Translations under genes and position numbers: made by a program
Assembly: GCA_018609965.1 (NCBI GenBank)
Contig: JAHENP010000204.1
Span: 1-8,323 of the forward strand
Source: Haloferacaceae archaeon
Lineage (GTDB): Archaea > Halobacteriota > Halobacteria > Halobacteriales > Haloferacaceae
Length of the DNA stretch: 8,323 nucleotides
Direction: 5' to 3'
Notes under the pieces: model-generated
Seen by the model: the letters and a program-made list of their open reading frames with translations, nothing else
Told to the model about the DNA's origin: nothing
Databases searched by the model: none
Shown here: one piece after another, positions 1 to 4,398 of the stretch
How positions within the stretch are numbered: the stretch's first letter is position 1
Layout: every line of letters starts with the position of its first letter

Positions 1-453
1 GTCAAAGAGGTCGTGCTCCCGTTCGACCGGCTCCCGGGGGCCGATCCCCGGCTCGGCCCGGAGATGAAGTCTACCGGCGAGGTGATGGGGACCCACGAGA
101 CGTTCGGGCGGGCGTACGACAAAGCGCAGATCGCCGCCGGCGCGGCACCGCCGACGGAGGGAACGGCCGTCGTCGAGATCGACGAGCCGGCGCTTCGCGA
201 GGGGTTCGCCGACCACTACGACCTCCACGAGCCGGCAGACACCGCTGAGGCGATCCGGGCCGGTGAGGTTGACTACCTCGTCTCCGCCGATCGGGCGTCG
301 CTGCGCGCGGCCGTCGACGAGGAGTTGCCGTACGTCTCGACGGTCGCGGGCGCAGAGGCGGTGTTGACCGGGCTGGCACACCGCGACGAGGATCTCGACA
401 CGCTCGCGGTGACAGACCGGCCACAGGCTGGTCGGCGGTGGGGGGAGCGCTGA
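1..453 (+). CDS. carB: Carbamoyl-phosphate synthase large subunit, C-terminal fragment
   Basis: This is the last 150 residues of CarB, cut by the window's left edge. CarB makes carbamoyl phosphate from bicarbonate, ammonia and 2 ATP for pyrimidine and arginine synthesis. Residues 6-30 carry the block [20 protein letters not shown] followed by GEVMG, which is highly conserved at the end of the second ATP-grasp half. Residues 36-48 ([13 protein letters not shown]) are the linker helix. Residues about 54-126 resemble the MGS-like allosteric domain ([13 protein letters not shown], then [13 protein letters not shown]) but make only about 75 residues. The beta-alpha unit with the TEGT-type loop, which binds effector phosphate in bacterial CarB, is not visible. 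The tail ([11 protein letters not shown]) is non-conserved. The reading frame is open from base 1 and stops with TGA. The family assignment is certain; loss of allosteric control is inference. Confidence 0.96.
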   Translation, partial: VKEVVLPFDRLPGADPRLGPEMKSTGEVMGTHETFGRAYDKAQIAAGAAPPTEGTAVVEIDEPALREGFADHYDLHEPADTAEAIRAGEVDYLVSADRASLRAAVDEELPYVSTVAGAEAVLTGLAHRDEDLDTLAVTDRPQAGRRWGER

Positions 454-494
454 GCGTCTCGGGGTATCGAGCGTTTCGGGATACACAGCGTTAC

Positions 495-502
495 GTACTT
501 AC
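495..502 (+). promoter_or_regulatory. Probable TATA box for the 530-1006 gene
   Basis: GTACTTAC is centred about 31 nt before the ATG at 530, within an AT-richer patch (GTTACGTACTTAC). This would start the transcript a few nucleotides before the ATG. No Shine-Dalgarno sequence lies before the ATG, which fits a leaderless or nearly leaderless mRNA. The match to the haloarchaeal TATA consensus is only moderate. Confidence 0.45.
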
Positions 503-529
503 CCCCACAACACGAACCACAGCTATCGA

Positions 530-1006
530 ATGAGGCGCGACTACTTCGAACTCGAGGTCGACAGCGTCGACTGGGTCGACACCGACGCCGACCCCAGCCG
601 GCCACACGTCTACATCGACTTCCACGGCCCGGACGGTGTTCTCCGTGACCGACTGACGGACGCGGACGGTGATCTTCTCGACGCGGAGGCGACCGACGTG
701 GCGTTCCGGCTCCGGGAGTCACACGAGGAAGATCCGGAGGCGCCGGGTGTCGTGGGCGTGACGAACCGCATCACCGGCGAGTTCATCGTCGAGTTGAACG
801 AGGAGGCCGACGACGTGCTCCGGTTCATCCGCGCGGCCCGCGAGTACGGGGAGAGTGTCGGCGACGGCGCCGGCGAGTTCGCCGTCGAGATCGCCGTCGA
901 CGACGACGTGCTCGTCACCTACCAGAAGGAGACGTTTCTCGTGTACGACGCCGGGGGGAACCTCATGCGGACGGAGAGTCTGATCCCCTCCGGCGTCGAA
1001 CTGTAA
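530..1006 (+). CDS. Small acidic haloarchaeal protein of unknown function (DUF5793-like)
   Basis: The gene encodes 158 residues from ATG 530. The protein is strongly acidic, with no signal peptide or membrane segment, so it should be a soluble cytoplasmic protein. The N-terminus MRRDYFELEVDSVDW and the block GVVGVTNRITGEFIVELN (about residues 73-90) look like conserved cores. The pattern suggests a mainly beta fold with one helix near DDVLRFIRAAREYG (about 94-107) and a C-terminal beta hairpin (DDVLVTYQKETFLVYDAGG). From memory it resembles the haloarchaeal family DUF5793, but I could not check this. It starts 76 nt after carB with its own TATA box and converges on the dehydrogenase gene with only 27 nt between stop codons. 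No catalytic motif is recognisable and no function is assigned. Confidence 0.85.
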   Translation: MRRDYFELEVDSVDWVDTDADPSRPHVYIDFHGPDGVLRDRLTDADGDLLDAEATDVAFRLRESHEEDPEAPGVVGVTNRITGEFIVELNEEADDVLRFIRAAREYGESVGDGAGEFAVEIAVDDDVLVTYQKETFLVYDAGGNLMRTESLIPSGVEL

Positions 1007-1033
1007 CGGAGCCGGCGCTGCGACCGTCTTCTC

Positions 1034-1741
1034 TCACCGACTCGCGCGCTTCCACGTGCGCAGGTCGATCACGTCGCCGCCGTGTTCGTCCGGGTCCGCC
1101 TCGCCTGCGGCCCAGGTGAACATCTCCGAGACGCGATCGGGGTCGCGACCGCTCCCTTCACCCGTCAGCTCCGTCGCCACCAACCCCAGATCCAGCACGA
1201 ACGCGGCGGTGTCGCCGTCGGTGTCGACGTGGAACTGCCGGGCGACGGCCTCCGCGCCGGCCTTCGAGACGGCGTACGCGCCGATTCCGGGCTTGGCCTC
1301 GCGTGCGACCCCACCGGAGGGGACCAACAACCGAGCACCCTCCGCGAGGTGTGGGACCGCCTCTTTGAACGTCCCGAACACGCCGCGGACGTTCGTCTGG
1401 AAACTGTCGTCGAAGACGCTGTACGACTCCTCTGTGACCGGCGTGTCCCCCGGGTCGCCGTGGAAGACGGCGGCGTTGGCGACGACCACGTCGATCCCGT
1501 CCGTGCCGTGTTCCGCGGCCGTCTGCATCAGCCGTTCGAGGTCGTACTCGTCGCGCACGTCTGCGCGCTGCCCGACGACGCTCCCCGGCGTGTCGGCGTC
1601 GAGTGCTGCGGCCGTCTCCTCGACTGTCTCGGGACCGCGCGCACAGACCACCACGTCGGCACCCTGCGCGGCGAACTCCGCGGCGGCTGCTCGTCCCACG
1701 CCTCGTGTCGCTCCCGTCACGACGACCGTCTGTCCGTCCAT
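1034..1741 (-). CDS. SDR family NAD(P)-dependent oxidoreductase
   Basis: This classical short-chain dehydrogenase/reductase has 235 residues. The Rossmann cofactor motif TGATRGVG is at residues 9-16. Arg35 at the end of beta-2 (VVVCAR) favours NADP(H). D61-V62 is the adenine-binding Asp. VANAA at 87-91 is the NNAG-equivalent strand, with Asn replaced in the first position. The catalytic tetrad is visible as N117, S142 (LLVPSGG), Y156 and K160 (YAVSK). The length is typical of the classical subfamily. The C-terminus is short, with no extra domain. The substrate cannot be told from sequence. The gene is transcribed away from the IS element and converges with the upstream hypothetical gene. ATG 1741 is preferred because the Rossmann strand follows at once and a TATA-like box lies about 24 nt upstream. 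Enzyme class is secure; the physiological role is unknown. Confidence 0.93.
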   Translation of the reverse strand: MDGQTVVVTGATRGVGRAAAAEFAAQGADVVVCARGPETVEETAAALDADTPGSVVGQRADVRDEYDLERLMQTAAEHGTDGIDVVVANAAVFHGDPGDTPVTEESYSVFDDSFQTNVRGVFGTFKEAVPHLAEGARLLVPSGGVAREAKPGIGAYAVSKAGAEAVARQFHVDTDGDTAAFVLDLGLVATELTGEGSGRDPDRVSEMFTWAAGEADPDEHGGDVIDLRTWKRASR

Positions 1742-1761
1742 ACCACCCGCTGGGTCGGGGG

Positions 1762-1769
1762 CTACTTAG
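1762..1769 (-). promoter_or_regulatory. Possible TATA box for the SDR gene
   Basis: On the minus strand this reads CTAAGTAG, centred about 24 nt before the ATG at 1741. The spacing suits a leaderless haloarchaeal transcript. The match to consensus is weak, but it is the only AT-rich patch in this stretch. Confidence 0.35.
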
Positions 1770-1831
1770 CGGCAGCGTCATCGGTGGGTACCGTGACACC
1801 ACAGAAGGCCGTCCACGCTTTGTCGGTTCGT

Positions 1832-1841
1832 GACAGCTGTC
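1832..1841. promoter_or_regulatory. Perfect 10-bp palindrome in the intergenic region
   Basis: GACAGCTGTC is a perfect palindrome in the 129-nt stretch 1742-1870 between the SDR gene and the IS element. It lies about 25 nt before the AATTTAC box. A dimeric regulator could bind here, but no second copy was found near other promoters. The rest of 1742-1870 shows nothing beyond the two TATA candidates. Confidence 0.2.
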
Positions 1842-1862
1842 GAATCTGTGCTGCTCCAGAAA

Positions 1863-1870
1863 GAATTTAC
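1863..1870 (+). promoter_or_regulatory. Ancestral TATA box of the membrane-protein gene, now separated by the insertion
   Basis: GAATTTAC follows an AGAAA purine stretch that could serve as a BRE. If the 375-bp element (1871-2245) is removed, the box centre at about 1867 falls 27 nt before the GTG at 2269. That equals the TATA-to-start distance at crtD. Its last four bases (TTAC) are also the insertion target of the element. The promoter role is inferred from this geometry. Confidence 0.4.
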
Positions 1871-1885
1871 AGCAGCGACAAGGAG

Positions 1886-1909
1886 AAAGCCCACCCGTTT
1901 ACGGGTGGG
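1886..1909 (+). repeat. Left-end guide AAAG and subterminal hairpin of the IS element
   Basis: CCCACCCG (1890-1897), loop TTTA and CGGGTGGG (1902-1909) form a perfect 8-bp stem. AAAG directly 5' of the foot is the tetranucleotide that in IS608 pairs with the TTAC cleavage site. The stem shares CCCACCC/GGGTGGG with the right-end hairpin, so one transposase could recognise both. Confidence 0.85.
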
Positions 1910-1956
1910 ATGAATCCGACAACCTGGGAACGTATCTCCGTTTCTGCTAACGGGAG

Positions 1957-1964
1957 TTTTATAC
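1957..1964 (+). promoter_or_regulatory. TATA box inside the IS element
   Basis: TTTTATAC is a strong haloarchaeal TATA match, the same octamer as in the crtD promoter. Transcription would begin near 1985-1988, just after the palindrome CGTACGTACG (1975-1984). It probably was the promoter of the lost tnpB or tnpA gene. It could now drive the guide RNA-like region and read on into the membrane-protein gene. Confidence 0.5.
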
Positions 1965-2211
1965 ACATTGAGTCCGTACGTACGACTGGACTGAGGCGGC
2001 TCAGCCGCCCAACGAAACGGATAATATCGGATTCAGCCCAAGCTACGTTCGAAAGAACCCCTTTCGAACCGCTGGCAGTGGGTTCCGGACAGAAAGTAAC
2101 TCTGACTCCCAGTATGGGATAGGAGTAACGGCGGCTTGGCCCTGCCAGGAGTCTAGTCATGCGACCAGGCTGCGAACCTGAAACTCCCACCCAAGCGGTG
2201 CCGTGCCGTGG

Positions 2212-2245
2212 GAATCCCACCCCTGAAGGGGTGGGAGGAGGTCAA
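2212..2245 (+). repeat. Right-end guide GAAT, subterminal hairpin and TCAA cleavage site
   Basis: GAAT (2212-2215) abuts the stem CCCACCCC (2216-2223), loop TGAA and GGGGTGGG (2228-2235). TCAA (2242-2245) follows with its last base 10 nt past the hairpin foot. In IS608 the right guide GAAT pairs with TCAA to position the cut. All parts are intact, so this end should still be a substrate for transposase. Confidence 0.85.
2237..2242 (+). promoter_or_regulatory. Shine-Dalgarno sequence supplied by the IS right end
   Basis: GGAGGT lies 8 nt before the GTG at 2251, the ideal haloarchaeal spacing, and complements the 16S rRNA 3' end (CACCUCC). It belongs to the mobile element, between its right hairpin and the TCAA end. 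It decides the choice of GTG 2251 as the present start of the following gene. Confidence 0.6.
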
Positions 2246-2250
2246 TCGGC

Positions 2251-2682
2251 GTGTGTCCACCTCGTCGTGTGAATCCAGCGGTACTCCTCCTTCTCGATCT
2301 CGCCGTCGTGGTCGTAGTCGGACGGTTGGTGTTCAACGTCGTCTACACCACGGTCACAAACAGTGACAGTGGGGCATCACCGGTCGGCACCGGCCTCCGG
2401 GTCGTCTTCTTCGGGCCCGTGTTTCTCCCCGTGTATCTGTACCGATACGGCACACTGGCGGCTGTCGACGACGAGACATCGGCGAGTGTCGCGTCGTTGC
2501 TCAGTCTCTGGGGTGGGTTTAACGCTTCGCAGTTGGTCGGTGCGGTTCTCCTTCCCCCAGACCCGTGGGCACAACTGGCGGCGCTTCAGTTGGGCGTTCC
2601 GGCTGCTGGCGTCGTGTTGTACGGTCTGGTGTTTCGTACGTTGGGGGTGGAGATTCCCGACGCCGAACTCGTCTCTCTGTAG
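2251..2682 (+). CDS. Small four-helix membrane protein of unknown function
   Basis: This is a 143-residue hydrophobic protein. Four likely membrane segments lie near residues 8-27 (NPAVLLLLDLAVVVVVG), 46-70 (GLRVVFFGPVFLPVYLYRYG), 80-100 and 104-133. There is a short acidic loop between helices 2 and 3 (AAVDDETSAS) and a short acidic C-terminal tail. No enzymatic motif is visible and I do not recognise the family. GTG 2251 is chosen because the IS end places GGAGGT 8 nt before it. GTG 2269 (start VNPAVLLLL) is probably the original start, since excising the element puts a TATA box 27 nt ahead of it. If so, the first six residues (MCPPRR) are an addition made by the insertion. The gene ends 95 nt before crtD, which has its own promoter, so a link with carotenoids is only positional. 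Confidence 0.75.
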   Translation: MCPPRRVNPAVLLLLDLAVVVVVGRLVFNVVYTTVTNSDSGASPVGTGLRVVFFGPVFLPVYLYRYGTLAAVDDETSASVASLLSLWGGFNASQLVGAVLLPPDPWAQLAALQLGVPAAGVVLYGLVFRTLGVEIPDAELVSL

Positions 2683-2746
2683 CGTACTTATCTGTAGGTG
2701 GACAGACGTGTGTTGGTCACACTCACACCAGAGCCGGCGTACCACA

Positions 2747-2754
2747 TTTTATAC
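2747..2754 (+). promoter_or_regulatory. TATA box of the crtD-lyeJ-cruF operon
   Basis: TTTTATAC is centred 27 nt before the ATG at 2778, which predicts a leaderless transcript. No other good TATA box is seen between the three carotenoid genes, so this is probably the operon promoter. A weak inverted repeat GTGTG-TTGGT-CACAC (2708-2722) lies about 25 nt upstream and could be an operator or part of the end of the preceding transcript. Confidence 0.75.
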
Positions 2755-2777
2755 ACGACGCCGCCTTACCCCACTCT

Positions 2778-4295
2778 ATGTCACGACCCGCTTCGAGTCC
2801 CGGCCGCGAGCCACGCGACATGACCTCGGTCGCGGGCGACGACGTGGTCGTCGTCGGGAGCGGTTTCGGTGGGCTCTCGACGGCCTGTTATCTCGCGGAC
2901 GCCGGCGCGAACGTCACCGTGCTCGAAAAGAACGAGCAGCTGGGTGGCCGGGCGTCCGTGCTCGAACGGGACGGCTTCCGGTTCGACATGGGGCCGTCCT
3001 GGTATCTGATGCCGGACGTGTTCGAGAACTTCTTTGGCCACTTCGGGAAGTCACCCGACGACTACTACGAGTTGGAACGGCTCGACCCCCACTACCGGAT
3101 GTTCTTCAAGGACGGCGACCAGGTGGACATGACGCCGGATCTGGAACGCAACAAGGAGCTGTTCGAGTCCTACGAGGACGGCGCCGGCGAGGCGTTCGAC
3201 GAGTATCTGGAGAAGTCCGAGCGCAACTACGAGATCGGGATGGAACACTTCGTGTACGAACACCGCGACCGGCTGCGGGACTTCGTCGACACGGACGTGT
3301 TGCGCCACTCCTGGGGGTTGTCGCTGATCGGGTCGATGCAGGACCACGTCGAGGACTACTTCGACAACCCGAAGCTCCAACAGATCATGCAGTACACGCT
3401 GGTGTTCCTCGGCGGTTCGCCGAACAACACGCCGGCGTTGTACAACCTGATGAGCCACGTCGACTTCAACCTCGGCGTCTACTACCCCGAGGGTGGGACC
3501 GGCGCGGTCGTCGACGCGATGGTGGATCTCGGGCGTGAGTTGGGCGTGACCTACCAGACGGACGCCCCGGTGTCGGAGATCGCCGGCCAACGCGGTGGGT
3601 TCGCCGTCCGGACGGAGACCGGCGAGACGCACCTCCCGGACCGTGTCGTCTCGAACGCGGACATGGCCCACACCGAGCGGGAACTGCTGCCGGAACGGAA
3701 ACGCCAGTACGACGACGACTACTGGGACTCCCGGACGTACGCACCGTCGGCGTACCTGTTGTACCTCGGCGTGGAAGGCGATGTAGGTGATCTCGCCCAC
3801 CACTCGCTGGTGTTGCCGACCGACTGGGACCCGCACTTCGACAAGATCTTCGACAATCCGGCGTGGCCCGAGGACCCGGCCTACTACCTGTGTGTCCCCT
3901 CGAAGACGGACGACACGGTCGCACCGGAGGGCCACTCGAACCTGTTCGCGCTCGTCCCGATCGCCGCCGGGTTGGAAGACACACCCAAACTGCGCGAGGA
4001 GTTCCGTGATCTGGTGTTGGACGACATCGCCGAACACACCGGCGTGGATCTCCGCGACCGGATCGTCGTCGAGGAGGCGTTCTCCGTCGACGACTTCGCC
4101 GGGCGGTACAACTCCGAGCAGGGGACGGCCCTCGGGATGGCACACACCCTGCGCCAGACCGCGCCGTTCCGTCCGGGCCACACCTCGGATGTCGACGGGC
4201 TCTACTACACGGGGTCGTTCACCACGCCCGGGATCGGCGTGCCGATGTGTCTGATCTCCGGGTTGTTGACCGCCGAAGTGATGGGTCGGGAGTGA
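2778..4295 (+). CDS. crtD: Carotenoid 3,4-desaturase (bacterioruberin synthesis)
   Basis: This phytoene desaturase-family FAD protein has 505 residues. The dinucleotide-binding motif GSGFGG is at residues 27-32, with Glu50 at the end of beta-2 (VTVLEKNEQLGGRAS), which binds the FAD ribose. The block FRFDMGPSWYLMPDVFENFF follows. The C-terminal FAD-binding signature GLYYTGSFTTPGIGVPMCL is at about 474-492. In Haloarcula japonica the equivalent enzyme desaturates the C3-C4 positions of the C45 and C50 intermediates made by LyeJ, leading to bisanhydrobacterioruberin. The neighbours lyeJ and cruF, in the same order as in that species, separate it from phytoene desaturase (CrtI) paralogues. ATG 2778 is chosen because a TATA box lies 27 nt upstream. 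ATG 2820 (Met15) is an alternative that trims a non-conserved lead. It is likely a peripheral membrane enzyme. The role is assigned by family and context. Confidence 0.92.
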   Translation: MSRPASSPGREPRDMTSVAGDDVVVVGSGFGGLSTACYLADAGANVTVLEKNEQLGGRASVLERDGFRFDMGPSWYLMPDVFENFFGHFGKSPDDYYELERLDPHYRMFFKDGDQVDMTPDLERNKELFESYEDGAGEAFDEYLEKSERNYEIGMEHFVYEHRDRLRDFVDTDVLRHSWGLSLIGSMQDHVEDYFDNPKLQQIMQYTLVFLGGSPNNTPALYNLMSHVDFNLGVYYPEGGTGAVVDAMVDLGRELGVTYQTDAPVSEIAGQRGGFAVRTETGETHLPDRVVSNADMAHTERELLPERKRQYDDDYWDSRTYAPSAYLLYLGVEGDVGDLAHHSLVLPTDWDPHFDKIFDNPAWPEDPAYYLCVPSKTDDTVAPEGHSNLFALVPIAAGLEDTPKLREEFRDLVLDDIAEHTGVDLRDRIVVEEAFSVDDFAGRYNSEQGTALGMAHTLRQTAPFRPGHTSDVDGLYYTGSFTTPGIGVPMCLISGLLTAEVMGRE

Positions 4296-4384
4296 CGACC
4301 GGGTGAACGTCGCGTGAGACCACCCGTGCCGAGTACACAGGCGTCCACCAGAGGTGAGCCGTCGTGACGACCGCGGCGACTCGC

Positions 4385-4392
4385 GGGGGTGG
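4385..4392 (+). promoter_or_regulatory. Shine-Dalgarno sequence that decides the lyeJ start
   Basis: GGGGGTGG lies 6 nt before GTG 4399 and can pair with CACCUCC of 16S rRNA with one G-U pair. The in-frame GTG codons at 4354 and 4441 have no comparable sequence at a usable distance. Confidence 0.5.
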
Positions 4393-4398
4393 CCCCTC

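Larger units (their letters stand above)
1871..2245 (+). mobile_element. Non-autonomous IS200/IS605-family element (375 bp) with no tnpA or tnpB
   Basis: The two ends reproduce the IS608 single-strand transposition code. On the left, target TTAC (1867-1870) is followed by 19 nt, guide AAAG (1886-1889) and a hairpin with an 8-bp stem and 4-nt loop (1890-1909). On the right, guide GAAT (2212-2215) is followed by a matching hairpin (2216-2235), and cleavage site TCAA (2242-2245) ends 10 nt beyond the hairpin foot. There is no target-site duplication, as expected for Y1-transposase (HUH) elements. The interior has no credible coding region: neither the TnpA HUH motif nor TnpB RuvC motifs appear in any frame. 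The plus-strand orientation follows from the position of the guide RNA-like sequence next to the right end. It should be mobilisable by a TnpA acting in trans. It resembles the palindrome-associated elements (PATEs) known from haloarchaea. Confidence 0.85.
2040..2245 (+). ncRNA. Omega/reRNA-like TnpB guide RNA scaffold without a tnpB gene
   Basis: This stretch resembles, from memory, the conserved 3' region of haloarchaeal IS1341-type tnpB elements, which yields the TnpB-bound guide RNA (also described as sotRNA in Halobacterium). Visible structure: a 9-bp hairpin GTTCGAAAG / CTTTCGAAC (2047-2055 / 2061-2069); a weaker stem ACTCC / GGAGT (2105-2109 / 2122-2126); and CCCAC (2186-2190), which can pair with GTGGG (2208-2212). 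That GTGGG can alternatively pair with CCCAC at 2216-2220. The final hairpin at 2216-2235 ends the scaffold. In active elements the guide is the flank just past TCAA, here from 2246. The 5' boundary is approximate. Whether it is transcribed or bound by a TnpB elsewhere in the genome is unknown. Confidence 0.6.

Noticed and set aside
1082..2122. 346-residue plus-strand open frame running through the SDR gene and into the element
   Set aside because: It is the antisense shadow of the dehydrogenase, whose catalytic residues are all on the minus strand. It crosses the element boundary and ends in non-coding RNA-like sequence.
1867..2220. 117-residue minus-strand open frame covering the IS element
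   Set aside because: It lies over the hairpins and guide RNA-like sequence, has no recognisable motif, and is on the strand opposite to the element's orientation. The frame is a by-product of conserved non-coding sequence.
1890..2235. The two GC-rich hairpins as intrinsic terminators
   Set aside because: Neither is followed by a T-run, archaeal terminators do not need hairpins, and the guide tetranucleotides beside them identify them as transposon ends.
1890..2235. Two similar CCCACCC/GGGTGGG hairpins as a minimal CRISPR array
   Set aside because: There are only two copies, unequal in sequence and about 300 nt apart, without equal spacers or cas genes.
1957..2756. Shared TTTTATACAC in the IS element and the crtD promoter as evidence that the IS seeded the crtD promoter
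   Set aside because: The shared stretch is just a TATA-box motif. The flanking bases differ and the crtD spacing is that of an ordinary leaderless promoter.
2565..2777. An upstream extension of CrtD to 2565
   Set aside because: It would overlap the membrane-protein gene, cross the TATA box, and add residues with no similarity to the desaturase family.
2363..3538. 391-residue plus-strand frame across the membrane gene and crtD
   Set aside because: It is Arg-rich, out of frame with two supported genes, and runs across the crtD promoter.
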